Of a stretch of DNA of 64,000 nucleotides, positions 7,718 to 16,304 are shown one piece after another. The notes under the pieces are model-generated. The model ran no database searches. It saw only the letters and a list, made by a program, of their open reading frames with translations, and was not told where the DNA came from. How positions within the stretch are numbered: the first letter of the stretch is position 1; each line of letters begins with the position of its first letter. The position numbers were made by a program, and so were the translations under genes. The DNA lies in assembly GCA_044772875.1 (NCBI GenBank), contig CP173058.1:372001-436000 (forward strand), given 5' to 3'. This DNA comes from Morganella morganii_D (lineage in GTDB: Bacteria; Pseudomonadota; Gammaproteobacteria; Enterobacterales; Enterobacteriaceae).

Positions 7718-9010
7718 TCAGATATCCGCAGCGATATCGGCACCAGCCGGTTTCAGTGGCGACAATTTCACGGTTTTAATCACGTTTTCACCAATGGCAG
7801 TCACTTCAAACTGATAGCGTCCGATAGTGACCAGGGTATGCAGTGTCGGGATATCACCGAGCTCTTCCAGCAGAAGGCCGTTAATGGTGCGGGCGCCTTC
7901 TTCCGGCAGGGAAAGATTCAGGGCTTTATTGATTTCGCGGATATTGGCAGAGCCTTCAATCAGCAGTGTACCGTCAGGCTGACGGGTCACTTCTTCTGCC
8001 AGCGACGGCGACATGGATGTGGTGAAATCACCGACAATCTCTTCCAGGATATCTTCCACTGAGATAAGCCCCTGAATGTCACCATACTCATCCACAACCA
8101 GCCCGACTTTCTCATTATTACGCTGGAAATTGACCAGTTGCAGATTCAGTGGTGTGCTGTCAGGGACAAAGTAGACTTTATCCGCAGCCTTGATAAGCAT
8201 TTGTTTGGTGAATTCCTGCTTTTCAATCATCAGCCGGTAGGCTTCACGGACACGCAGCATGCCGATGGCATCATCCAGAGAATCGCGGTAGAGCACAATC
8301 CGGCCGTGCGGTGAGTGAGTAAGCTGGCGAAGAATCGATTTCCACTCATTATTGATATCAATCCCGATGATTTCAGTGCGCGGCACCATAATTTCATCCA
8401 CACAGACTTTATCCAGGTCGAGGATAGAGATCAGCATGTCCTGGTTGCGGCGGGAAAGTTTGCCTTTGGACTCATTAACGATAGTTTTCAGTTCTTCTTT
8501 TGATACCGCGTCACTGCGGATAACAGTACCGCGGATACCGATACAGCGCATCAGAATCAGGGTTATCGCGTTGAATGCCCAGACAATCGGCAGGCAGATT
8601 TTTGCCAGCGGACGCAGTAAAAAGCTGCTCGGAAATGCGACCTGCTGAGGATAGAGTGCTGCAATAGTTTTTGGCATCACCTCGGCAAAGACAAGGATAA
8701 CAAAGGTCAGTACCCCGGTGGCGATGGCCACACCGGCGTTGCCGTACAGACGCATTCCGACAATGGTACCCAGTGCGGAGGCAACAATGTTGACCAGGTT
8801 ATTGCCGATAAGAATGAGGCTCAGCAGGCGCTCCGGTTTTTCCAGCAGCCGCTCGACACGGCGGGCCGACCGGTTTCCCTGTTTGGCCTGATGGCGCAGC
8901 CGGTAGCGGTTGATGGTCATCATCCCGGTTTCGGATGCGGAAAAGTACGCTGAAATTATCACTAATAAAATAAGAATAATAACCAGCGTACTTGTTGAAA
9001 CGTGCTCCAC
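7718..9010 (-). CDS. yfjD: YfjD/CorB-type CNNM membrane transporter-associated protein
   Basis: Inner-membrane protein of the HlyC/CorC (CNNM) family, 430 residues, about the same as E. coli YfjD (428). The order is an N-terminal DUF21 domain with three to four hydrophobic segments (about residues 5-30 and 60-150, with SETGMMTINRYRLRH), a CBS-domain pair (about 200-335, including IMVPRTEI and DEYGDIQGLISVEDILEEI) and a C-terminal CorC_HlyC domain. The family handles Mg2+/Co2+ export; the exact substrate here is inferred. It is downstream of ypjD on the same strand with a 54-base gap, consistent with a ypjD-yfjD operon as in E. coli. Confidence 0.93.
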   Translation of the reverse strand: MEHVSTSTLVIILILLVIISAYFSASETGMMTINRYRLRHQAKQGNRSARRVERLLEKPERLLSLILIGNNLVNIVASALGTIVGMRLYGNAGVAIATGVLTFVILVFAEVMPKTIAALYPQQVAFPSSFLLRPLAKICLPIVWAFNAITLILMRCIGIRGTVIRSDAVSKEELKTIVNESKGKLSRRNQDMLISILDLDKVCVDEIMVPRTEIIGIDINNEWKSILRQLTHSPHGRIVLYRDSLDDAIGMLRVREAYRLMIEKQEFTKQMLIKAADKVYFVPDSTPLNLQLVNFQRNNEKVGLVVDEYGDIQGLISVEDILEEIVGDFTTSMSPSLAEEVTRQPDGTLLIEGSANIREINKALNLSLPEEGARTINGLLLEELGDIPTLHTLVTIGRYQFEVTAIGENVIKTVKLSPLKPAGADIAADI

Positions 9011-9064
9011 AGCGGTGTTCCTTTCTTTTGTGATGAGCTGAAAAGGGCGTGACAGATGCCGCCG

Positions 9065-9856
9065 TTATGCATACAGCATCAGTTCCTGAAACAGACGATG
9101 CCCGAAAAATGCAAGTGTGAGAATAAAGGCACCGGCAAAGTTAAACCAGATAACCCGTTTACCGCGCCAGCCTTCGTGATAGTGCCCCCACAGCAGCACA
9201 ATGTAGACACACCAGGCAACCATCGACAGCAATGATTTATGAATATTATCTTTATCAAAAATGTTATCCATGAATACAATGCCGGTGGCGAGTGTCAGTG
9301 TCAGCAAAATCACGCCGACCTGCGTGATATGAAACATTTTACGCTCGATAACCATTAATGGCGGCATATCCGGCGTAAACTTAAGACGTTTATTTTTCAG
9401 CTGGTGATCCATCCAGCCGAGCTGCATGGCATAAAGTGCCGCAATAATCAGTGTCGCGAAGCTGAGCAGTGCCAGCCCGATATGCACAAACAGAGGCACA
9501 CTGGCCTGTAAATGAGTGATAAACTCGCCCGGCATCAGGGTGGCCAGGATCAGATTGACCATCGAGAAGCTGTAAACAATGGGGATAAGAAACCATGCCC
9601 GGCCCTGAAACGCGACAATCGTCATAATGACAGAGACCAGCAGGCTGACTACCGAACCGAGATTCAGCAACGTCAGGTTTTGACCAACACCCTGAAAAAT
9701 ATGTGATTTAATCGCCAAGCCGTGACACACCAGCGCGATAACCGCGAAGATAAGCGCCAGCTTCCGGTAGCCGCGCTGGTAGCGGAGCACACCCGGCATC
9801 AGAAGTACCAGGCTTAACAGATAAGCGCTAATTGCAACAACAGAGATTTCAGGCAT
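9065..9856 (-). CDS. ypjD: YpjD/CcsA-like inner-membrane protein
   Basis: 263 residues, almost entirely hydrophobic, with about eight predicted membrane spans. It belongs to the CcsA/CcmC-like cytochrome c assembly family (HemX type) and corresponds to E. coli YpjD, which has been linked genetically to CorB function in Mg2+ resistance. Function here is inferred from position next to yfjD and divergent from ffh, the E. coli arrangement. No haem-binding WxWD motif is obvious, so a true cytochrome c biogenesis role is unlikely. Confidence 0.88.
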   Translation of the reverse strand: MPEISVVAISAYLLSLVLLMPGVLRYQRGYRKLALIFAVIALVCHGLAIKSHIFQGVGQNLTLLNLGSVVSLLVSVIMTIVAFQGRAWFLIPIVYSFSMVNLILATLMPGEFITHLQASVPLFVHIGLALLSFATLIIAALYAMQLGWMDHQLKNKRLKFTPDMPPLMVIERKMFHITQVGVILLTLTLATGIVFMDNIFDKDNIHKSLLSMVAWCVYIVLLWGHYHEGWRGKRVIWFNFAGAFILTLAFFGHRLFQELMLYA

Positions 9857-9982
9857 GGTTTTGTGATTATTCAGTCAGTAAGATGAAACAAAATTCATAC
9901 ATCAGTATACCGCAGCCCGCAGATCACTCCAATGATTACACGATACTTTACGTAAATCGGTTCGCTGATTTGCTGCCGCGCG

Positions 9983-9991
9983 TGTTATAAT
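9983..9991 (+). promoter_or_regulatory. Extended -10 promoter for ffh
   Basis: TGTTATAAT (TGn extended element plus a consensus TATAAT) about 50 bases before the ffh start; no good -35 is seen at 17 bases. It lies in the 183-base divergent gap between ypjD and ffh. Confidence 0.6.
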
Positions 9992-10039
9992 CCTGACTAT
10001 CTTTTCTATTTTTAGCTCAGTTTTGGCAGAGTCGATGAC

Positions 10040-11401
10040 ATGTTTGATAATTTAACTGACAGACTTTCGCGCACCTTGCGCAATATCAGTGGTCGCGGAC
10101 GACTGACGGAAGACAATATTAAAGAAACGCTGCGCGAAGTGCGCATGGCGCTTCTGGAAGCCGATGTCGCCCTTCCGGTGGTACGGGATTTCATCAACCG
10201 CGTCAAAGAGCGGGCCGTCGGCCATGAGGTGAACAAAAGCCTGACACCGGGGCAGGAGTTCGTCAAAATCGTTCAGGGTGAACTGGTTTCGGCGATGGGA
10301 GAGGAAAACAACGCCCTGGATCTCTCTGCCCAGCCGCCGGCTGTGGTGCTGATGGCCGGTCTGCAGGGTGCGGGTAAAACCACCAGTGTGGCTAAACTCG
10401 GTAAACTGCTGAAAGAAAAACAGAAGAAAAAAGTGCTGGTGGTCTCTGCGGACGTGTACCGTCCGGCGGCGATTAAACAGTTACAGACACTGGCTGAAAC
10501 AGTGGGAATCGAATTCTTCCCGTCTGATGTGTCAGAAAACCCAATTGATATCGTTAAAAAAGCGTTGAAACACGCGCAACTGCAATTCTTTGATGTCCTG
10601 CTGGTGGATACCGCAGGCCGTCTGCATGTCGATGAAGGCATGATGGGTGAAATCAAAGATCTGCATGCGGCGATTAATCCGGTTGAAACCCTGTTCGTCG
10701 TGGATGCCATGACCGGGCAGGATGCGGCAAACACCGCCAAAGCTTTTAATGAAGCCCTGCCGCTGACCGGTGTGGTGCTGACTAAAGTCGATGGTGATGC
10801 ACGCGGCGGTGCGGCACTCTCTATCCGCCATATCACCGGTAAACCGATTAAATTCCTGGGTATCGGGGAGAAAACCGATGCACTGGAGCCGTTCCATCCG
10901 GATCGCGTTGCCTCCCGTATTCTGGGCATGGGCGATGTGCTGTCACTGATTGAAGAGATTGAAAGTAAAGTTGACCGCGACCAGGCGGAAAAACTGGCGT
11001 CCAAGCTGAAAAAAGGCGACGGGTTTGATCTCAACGACTTCCTGGAACAGCTTAAGCAGATGCGCAATATGGGCGGTATGGCCGGGATGCTGACCAAACT
11101 GCCGGGCATGTCTCAGGTGCCGGACGCTGTGAAATCGCAGATGGATGACAGCGTGCTGACCAAAATGGAAGCGATGATCAATTCCATGACCAAAAAAGAG
11201 CGTGTCAAACCGGAAATTATTAAAGGATCCCGCAAGCGCCGTATCGCAGCGGGCTCCGGTACTCAGGTGCAGGATGTCAACCGGCTGCTCAAGCAGTTCG
11301 ATGATATGCAGCGCATAATGAAAAAGATGAAGAAAGGGGGCCTCGCGAAGATGATGCGGGGCATGAAAGGTATGATGCCGCCGGGTATGATGGGGCGGTA
11401 A
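10040..11401 (+). CDS. ffh: Signal recognition particle protein Ffh
   Basis: SRP54-type GTPase that binds 4.5S RNA and hydrophobic signal sequences and delivers ribosomes to FtsY and the translocon. It has 453 residues, identical to the E. coli length. An N-terminal helical N domain precedes the G domain, with GLQGAGKTT (about 107-115), DTAGR and TKVDGDARGGA. The C-terminal M domain (from about 327) is Met-rich, with RNA-binding SGTQVQDVNRLLKQF and a tail of GMKGMMPPGMMGR. The rpsP operon follows. Confidence 0.98.
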   Translation: MFDNLTDRLSRTLRNISGRGRLTEDNIKETLREVRMALLEADVALPVVRDFINRVKERAVGHEVNKSLTPGQEFVKIVQGELVSAMGEENNALDLSAQPPAVVLMAGLQGAGKTTSVAKLGKLLKEKQKKKVLVVSADVYRPAAIKQLQTLAETVGIEFFPSDVSENPIDIVKKALKHAQLQFFDVLLVDTAGRLHVDEGMMGEIKDLHAAINPVETLFVVDAMTGQDAANTAKAFNEALPLTGVVLTKVDGDARGGAALSIRHITGKPIKFLGIGEKTDALEPFHPDRVASRILGMGDVLSLIEEIESKVDRDQAEKLASKLKKGDGFDLNDFLEQLKQMRNMGGMAGMLTKLPGMSQVPDAVKSQMDDSVLTKMEAMINSMTKKERVKPEIIKGSRKRRIAAGSGTQVQDVNRLLKQFDDMQRIMKKMKKGGLAKMMRGMKGMMPPGMMGR

Positions 11402-11435
11402 AACAAAGAAAGTCACAAAGAATAATCACTTTAGA

Positions 11436-11517
11436 TTGATTTTTACGTCAAAGTGAGTAAACTTTTCGGGCTTTTTCTATGACAACCGGACGCCATTCCT
11501 CGATGGGGTCTGGTTGT
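11436..11517 (+). promoter_or_regulatory. Probable rpsP operon promoter and structured leader
   Basis: TTGATT (11436) and TAAACT (11458) with a 16-base spacer resemble a sigma-70 promoter. Further down, ACAACC (11482-11487) can pair with GGTTGT (11512-11517), and the inner bases GCCAT/ATGGGG extend the stem around a TCCTCG loop. The hairpin lies 22 bases before the rpsP start and could affect S16 translation or attenuation. Confidence 0.45.
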
Positions 11518-11539
11518 TTGTCAATTCAATGAGGATGTT

Positions 11540-11788
11540 ATGGTAACAATTCGTTTAGCTCGTGGCGGCGCAAAAAAGCGTCCGTTCTACCAAATCGTCG
11601 TAACCGACAGTCGTAATGCACGTGACGGTCGTTTCATCGAACGTATTGGTTTCTTCAACCCTATCGCTGCCGGTAAGGCTGAAACTCTGCGCTTGGATCT
11701 GGACCGTGTTGAACACTGGGTTGGTCTGGGTGCAACTGTCTCTGATCGTGTTGCTGTACTGATCAAAGACGCGAAAAAAGCAGCTTAA
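11540..11788 (+). CDS. rpsP: 30S ribosomal protein S16
   Basis: 82 residues beginning MVTIRLARGGAKKRPFYQIVV, the S16 signature, and matching the E. coli length. It is a 16S-binding assembly protein of the small subunit. AGGATG precedes the start. It is first gene of the rpsP-rimM-trmD-rplS operon, with rimM starting 18 bases after its stop. Confidence 0.98.
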   Translation: MVTIRLARGGAKKRPFYQIVVTDSRNARDGRFIERIGFFNPIAAGKAETLRLDLDRVEHWVGLGATVSDRVAVLIKDAKKAA

Positions 11789-11806
11789 TCTGTCACGGTG
11801 GCAACA

Positions 11807-12355
11807 ATGAGCAGACACACTAATCCGCAAGCCCCTGCTGATCCGATTGTACTCGGCAAACTGGGGTCATCTTACGGTATTAAAGGGTGGCTCAGAGTGT
11901 TTTCTTCCACCGAAAATACTGAAAGTATTTTTGATTATCAGCCGTGGTTTATTCAGCGTAACGGGGTGTGGCAACACATCGAACCGGAAGACTGGAAATC
12001 CCACAATCAGGATATGATCGTCAAACTCAAAGGGGTTGACGACAGAGATGCGGCAAACGTACTGACCAACGCTGAAATCGTGGTGGACAGTTCGCAGTTA
12101 CCGGAATTAGACGGCGATGATTACTACTGGAAAGACCTGATGGGCTGCCGTGTAGTGACCACCGGCGGATATGATCTCGGCACCGTGACCGATTTAATGG
12201 AAACAGGGTCGAATGATGTTCTGGTGATTAAAGCAAATCTGAAAGATGCCTTCGGCATGAAAGAGCGGTTAGTGCCGTATCTTGACGGGCAGGTTATCAG
12301 GAAAGTTGATCTCACTGAAAAACTGATTGAAGTTGAGTGGGATCCCGGTTTTTAA
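11807..12355 (+). CDS. rimM: Ribosome maturation factor RimM
   Basis: Assists late maturation of the 30S head by binding S19 near S16-dependent elements. The start is taken at ATG 11807 (182 residues, equal to E. coli) with GGTGG upstream; an in-frame GTG at 11798 would add three residues but lacks a ribosome-binding site. An N-terminal RimM barrel (GSSYGIKGWLRVFSST) is followed by a PRC-barrel domain (DYYWKDLMGC, ETGSNDVLVIKA) ending EVEWDPGF. Confidence 0.96.
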   Translation: MSRHTNPQAPADPIVLGKLGSSYGIKGWLRVFSSTENTESIFDYQPWFIQRNGVWQHIEPEDWKSHNQDMIVKLKGVDDRDAANVLTNAEIVVDSSQLPELDGDDYYWKDLMGCRVVTTGGYDLGTVTDLMETGSNDVLVIKANLKDAFGMKERLVPYLDGQVIRKVDLTEKLIEVEWDPGF

Positions 12356-12394
12356 ACCTCCGGTGATGGTTTTGTCATTAAGTGGGACACGAAA

Positions 12395-13147
12395 ATGTGG
12401 ATTGGGGTTATCAGCCTGTTTCCTGAAATGTTCCTCTCAATAACCGGGCATGGTGTAACCGGACGGGCAGTAAAAAATGGCCTGATCAGTGTTGATTGCT
12501 GGAACCCGCGTGATTTCACGTATGACCGGCACCACACTGTGGATGATCGGCCCTACGGGGGCGGTCCCGGCATGCTGATGATGGTGGAGCCTTTGCGCAA
12601 AGCTATCCATGCAGCAAAAGCTGCCGCAGGTGACAATACGAAAGTGATTTATCTTTCGCCGCAGGGCCGCAAACTCGACCAACAGGGAGTTTGTGAGCTG
12701 GCCGCCAACGAGAAGTTAATTCTGGTATGCGGCCGGTATGAGGGAGTGGACGAACGCGTTATCCGGACTGAAATTGATGAAGAATGGTCAGTCGGGGATT
12801 ACGTGCTCAGTGGTGGTGAATTACCGGCGATGGTACTGATTGATGCGGTATCGCGCTTTGTCCCGGGTGTCCTCGGACATCAGGCATCAGCAAAAGAAGA
12901 TTCCTTTGCTGAAGGTTTACTTGACCATCCGCACTATACCCGTCCTGAGGTGCTGGATGGCATGAATGTTCCGCCGGTTTTACTGTCGGGCAATCATGCA
13001 GAAATTGATCGCTGGCGTATGAAACAGTCACTCGGTCGCACCTGGCTCAGAAGACCTGAACTTCTGGAAAGCCTAGCTCTGACTGACGAGCAAAGGATGT
13101 TGCTGGCTGAATTCCAGCGGGAATATCAGTCCGGAGCAACAAGTTAA
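12395..13147 (+). CDS. trmD: tRNA (guanine37-N1)-methyltransferase
   Basis: Methylates G37 next to the anticodon of tRNAs reading CNN codons, preventing +1 frameshifting. It has 250 residues, a few shorter at the C-terminus than the 255 of E. coli. SPOUT-class trefoil-knot motifs are present: DDRPYGGGPGMLMM, YLSPQGRKLDQ and LVCGRYEGVDERV, with catalytic Asp in SFAEGLLDHPHYTRP. In the operon between rimM and rplS. Confidence 0.97.
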   Translation: MWIGVISLFPEMFLSITGHGVTGRAVKNGLISVDCWNPRDFTYDRHHTVDDRPYGGGPGMLMMVEPLRKAIHAAKAAAGDNTKVIYLSPQGRKLDQQGVCELAANEKLILVCGRYEGVDERVIRTEIDEEWSVGDYVLSGGELPAMVLIDAVSRFVPGVLGHQASAKEDSFAEGLLDHPHYTRPEVLDGMNVPPVLLSGNHAEIDRWRMKQSLGRTWLRRPELLESLALTDEQRMLLAEFQREYQSGATS

Positions 13148-13207
13148 TCCAGGTATCCTGCGGGATATCTTTTGAAATATCAGTTTACCTAGGGTAAGAG
13201 ATTTATT

Positions 13208-13561
13208 ATGAGCAACATTATTAAACAACTTGAACAAGAGCAGATGAAACAAGACGTACCTTCATTCCGTCCGGGTGACACCGTGGAAGTTAAGGTATGG
13301 GTCGTTGAAGGTTCTAAAAGACGTCTGCAGGCATTCGAGGGCGTGGTTATCGCTATCCGTAACCGCGGTCTGCACTCTGCATTCACTGTTCGTAAGATTT
13401 CTAACGGCGAAGGTGTTGAGCGTGTATTCCAGACTCACTCACCTGTTGTTGACAGCATCAGCGTTAAACGCCGTGGTGCCGTTCGTCGTGCTAAACTGTA
13501 CTACCTGCGTGAGCGTTCAGGTAAGGCAGCTCGTATTAAAGAGCGTTTGAACGCAAAATAA
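13208..13561 (+). CDS. rplS: 50S ribosomal protein L19
   Basis: 117 residues (115 in E. coli) with the typical PSFRPGDTVEVKVWVVEG opening and a basic C-terminus (KRRGAVRRAKLYYLR). It sits at the 30S-50S interface. Last gene of the operon, followed 24 bases later by a strong terminator. Confidence 0.98.
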   Translation: MSNIIKQLEQEQMKQDVPSFRPGDTVEVKVWVVEGSKRRLQAFEGVVIAIRNRGLHSAFTVRKISNGEGVERVFQTHSPVVDSISVKRRGAVRRAKLYYLRERSGKAARIKERLNAK

Positions 13562-13585
13562 TGCGCAAGCATCCGATATGATAAT

Positions 13586-13614
13586 AAAGGCCAGCCTCGC
13601 GCTGGCCTTTTTTA
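13586..13614 (+). terminator. Terminator of the rpsP-rplS operon
   Basis: Perfect 10-bp stem AAAGGCCAGC/GCTGGCCTTT with a CTCGC loop, followed by TTTAT. Confidence 0.95.
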
Positions 13615-13691
13615 TCACGCTATTTTATTTTCCTTTTTTGTCTGATTTCCGTTCAATTCTCTGTATTGTTTACATAACACCACTCCTGATA

Positions 13692-13709
13692 TGTAAATAT
13701 ATATTTACG
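13692..13709. promoter_or_regulatory. Strong TyrR-box match upstream of aroF
   Basis: TGTAAA-TATATA-TTTACG matches the TyrR consensus TGTAAA-N6-TTTACA at 11 of 12 fixed positions, with the essential G2 and C17. It lies 229 bases upstream of the proposed aroF -35 inside a 392-base AT-rich gap that holds no gene. It could act with the nearer box by looping; direct involvement in aroF control is inferred. Confidence 0.6.
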
Positions 13710-13875
13710 TCTCATCTGCGTTATAAATTTATCCGTCTTTATTCGTTGTCTTATGCATCATAAATAAAAATTTAATGTATTTCCTTTATTATCAGTATAT
13801 TAATGTTTATCTTTGCTGGGTTTTAGACCAGGTAACCGATTTCAATTCTTTTCTGAGATTATATGACTTTAATTT

Positions 13876-13893
13876 TGTAATTTAAAATGTACG
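13876..13893. promoter_or_regulatory. TyrR box near the aroF promoter
   Basis: TGTAAT-TTAAAA-TGTACG retains the key G2 and C17 of a TyrR box and resembles the E. coli aroF operator in sequence and in the GTACGAAA that follows. It ends 27 bases upstream of the proposed -35. Repression of aroF-tyrA by TyrR with tyrosine is the expected outcome. Confidence 0.7.
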
Positions 13894-13920
13894 AAAATTT
13901 AAATATTTTACAATTTTGGA

Positions 13921-13948
13921 TTGAATTATTTACGAAGGATGTTATGGT
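13921..13948 (+). promoter_or_regulatory. Promoter of aroF-tyrA
   Basis: TTGAAT (13921) and TATGGT (13943) with a 16-base spacer, preceded by TTTTGGA as in the E. coli aroF promoter. It lies about 60 bases before the start codon. Confidence 0.6.
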
Positions 13949-14006
13949 GTTTTCTCAGACACTCAACACGTAATCCATTTTTTGTAAAACTCAGCAGGAA
14001 AACACT

Positions 14007-15101
14007 ATGATCATGCAAAAAGACGCACTCAATAATGTTCACATCAGTGATGAAATTGTTTTAATCTCACCGGAAGAGCTGAAGCAAAAGTACCCATTGA
14101 GTCGCAACGACCAGCATGCCATCGCCGGTGCACGTAAGACGATCGCGGATATTGTTCATCACCGCGATCCGCGTTTACTGGTTGTCTGTGGCCCGTGTTC
14201 CGTTCATGACACGGATGCAGCGCTGGAGTACGCCCGTCGTCTGAAAGAATTATCTGCTGAGTTGAGTGATAGTCTGTATATCGTGATGCGTGTTTATTTT
14301 GAAAAACCACGGACAACGGTGGGCTGGAAAGGGCTTATCAGTGATCCGTTTATGGATGGCTCTTTCGAGATGGAGAAAGGCCTGCACATTGCCCGCAAAC
14401 TGATGGCGGATCTGGTTCAGATCGGCCTGCCGCTGGCCGGTGAGGCGCTGGATCCGAATAACCCGCAGTACCTCGGGGATCTGTTCAGCTGGTCTGCTAT
14501 CGGCGCGCGTACCACTGAATCACAGACGCACCGTGAAATGGCATCCGGGCTGTCAATGCCGGTCGGCTTTAAAAACGGTACTGACGGCAGCCTGAGCACA
14601 GCAATCAACGCAATGAAAGCCGCTTCCATGCCGCACCGCTTTATGGGGATCAACCAGTCCGGTCAGGTCTGTTTGTTACAGACACAGGGTAACCCGAACG
14701 GCCATGTGATCCTGCGCGGCGGAAAACGCCCGAACTACAGTACGGAAGATATTACGGAATGTGAGGCGCAAATGAAGAAAGCCGGTCTGACCCCCTCACT
14801 GATGGTAGACTGCAGTCACGGCAACTCGGATAAAGATTTCCGTCGTCAGCCGCTGGTGGTGGATGCCGTGGCAGAACAAATTTGTGCCGGAAATACATCA
14901 ATTACCGGTATTATGCTGGAAAGCCATATTAATGAAGGCAATCAGTCATCAGAACAGCCGCGCAGTGCCATGCAGTACGGCGTGTCAGTGACAGACGCCT
15001 GCATCAGCTGGGAAACCACTGAAGTCGTGTTGCGTCAGCTGCATCAGCAGATTTCACCTGTGCTGGCAGAGCGTGTGGTTCAGTTACAGCAGGCAGGATA
15101 A
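14007..15101 (+). CDS. aroF: DAHP synthase, tyrosine-sensitive type (AroF)
   Basis: Condenses phosphoenolpyruvate and erythrose 4-phosphate to DAHP, the first step of the shikimate pathway. It has 364 residues counted from ATG 14007 (AGGA seven bases upstream); the ATG at 14013 (MQKDALNNVHI) would match the E. coli start exactly. Class I motifs include VVCGPCSVHD, YFEKPRTTVGWKGL, the SWSAIGARTTESQTHREMASG block and the metal-binding DCSHGNS and ESHINEGNQSSEQ. The N-terminus and its linkage to tyrA identify the tyrosine-regulated isozyme. tyrA follows after 18 bases in one operon. Confidence 0.96.
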   Translation: MIMQKDALNNVHISDEIVLISPEELKQKYPLSRNDQHAIAGARKTIADIVHHRDPRLLVVCGPCSVHDTDAALEYARRLKELSAELSDSLYIVMRVYFEKPRTTVGWKGLISDPFMDGSFEMEKGLHIARKLMADLVQIGLPLAGEALDPNNPQYLGDLFSWSAIGARTTESQTHREMASGLSMPVGFKNGTDGSLSTAINAMKAASMPHRFMGINQSGQVCLLQTQGNPNGHVILRGGKRPNYSTEDITECEAQMKKAGLTPSLMVDCSHGNSDKDFRRQPLVVDAVAEQICAGNTSITGIMLESHINEGNQSSEQPRSAMQYGVSVTDACISWETTEVVLRQLHQQISPVLAERVVQLQQAG

Positions 15102-15119
15102 TAAAAACAGGCAGGTTGT

Positions 15120-16241
15120 ATGTCCGGTGTATTAACACATTTACGTGATCAAATTGATGAAGTGGATAAGTCGCTGCTGTCACTGCTGGCAAAACGCCTG
15201 CACTTAGTGGCGGAAGTCGGGGAAGTGAAAAGTCAGCACGGGTTGCCGGTATATGCGCCGGATCGCGAAGCCGCAATGCTGGCCTCCCGGCGGGAGGAGG
15301 CGGAGTCTCTCGGGGTTCCGCCGGATCTGATAGAGGATGTTCTGCGCCGTATCATGCGGGAATCCTATTCCCGTGAAAATGACAAAGGTTTTAAAAAGCT
15401 CAATGAGCAGGCACGTCCGGTAGTGATTGTCGGCGGCGACGGTAAAATGGGGCAGTTGTTCCGGCGGATGCTGGCACTGTCCGGTTACACCGTGCGTATT
15501 CTGGACAGCGGCGACTGGTCGGATGCGCCTGAATTGCTGGCAGATGCGGGAATGGTGATTGTCAGTGTGCCTATTCATCTGACCGAACAGGTCATCAAAC
15601 AGTTGCCGCCGTTACCGGAAGATTGCATCCTAGCAGATCTCGCGTCTGTCAAAGCCGGGCCGCTGCAGGCGATGCTGGCGGTGCATAACGGGCCGGTACT
15701 CGGACTGCACCCGATGTTCGGGCCGGATACCGGCAGCTTTGCCAAACAGGTGGTGGCATTCTGCGACGGACGTTTCCCTGAGCAGTATCAGTGGTTTCTG
15801 GAGCAGATTACCGTCTGGGGCGCACACTTACAGGGTATTAAAGCACAGGAGCATGATCGCAATATGCGCTATATTCAGGCGCTGCGTCACTTTACTACTT
15901 TTGCTTACGGGCGTTATCTGGCAAAAGAAAATATCGATCTCGCGCAGTTGTTGTCGTTATCATCACCGATTTACCGGCTGGAGCTGGTGATGATTGGCCG
16001 CCTGTTTGCCCAGGATCCGCAGCTTTATGCAGATATTATTATGGCCTCAGAAGATAATCTGGATGTAATCGAGGATTATCACCGTGAGTTCGGTGAAGCC
16101 ATGGCACTGCTGGAAAGCCGGGATAAAGCAGAGTTTATCACTCAGTTCTCCGCCGTCAGTGACTGGTTTGGCGAACACGCGCAGCGCTTTATGAAAGAGA
16201 GCCGCGGATTGCTGCAACAGGCCAGCGACAGCAGGCGCTGA
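15120..16241 (+). CDS. tyrA: Bifunctional chorismate mutase/prephenate dehydrogenase
   Basis: Converts chorismate to prephenate and then to 4-hydroxyphenylpyruvate on the way to tyrosine. It has 373 residues, equal to E. coli TyrA. Residues 1-90 are an AroQ-type chorismate mutase (LRDQIDEVDKSLLSLLAKR); from about 100 the dehydrogenase begins with the nucleotide-binding VIVGGDGKMGQLFRRML, followed by GLHPMFGPD. It is the second gene of aroF-tyrA and ends at a bidirectional terminator facing epmA. Confidence 0.97.
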   Translation: MSGVLTHLRDQIDEVDKSLLSLLAKRLHLVAEVGEVKSQHGLPVYAPDREAAMLASRREEAESLGVPPDLIEDVLRRIMRESYSRENDKGFKKLNEQARPVVIVGGDGKMGQLFRRMLALSGYTVRILDSGDWSDAPELLADAGMVIVSVPIHLTEQVIKQLPPLPEDCILADLASVKAGPLQAMLAVHNGPVLGLHPMFGPDTGSFAKQVVAFCDGRFPEQYQWFLEQITVWGAHLQGIKAQEHDRNMRYIQALRHFTTFAYGRYLAKENIDLAQLLSLSSPIYRLELVMIGRLFAQDPQLYADIIMASEDNLDVIEDYHREFGEAMALLESRDKAEFITQFSAVSDWFGEHAQRFMKESRGLLQQASDSRR

Positions 16242-16250
16242 GTATAAAAA

Positions 16251-16282
16251 CAAAAAAGCGGATGATATCATCCGCTTTTTTG
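16251..16282. terminator. Bidirectional terminator between tyrA and epmA
   Basis: Perfect 16-bp palindrome, CAAAAAAGCGGATGAT with its complement, giving A/T tracts on both sides. It serves the convergent tyrA and epmA transcripts. Confidence 0.95.
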
Positions 16283-16304
16283 TTACGTTTATTTCACCGG
16301 GTAA

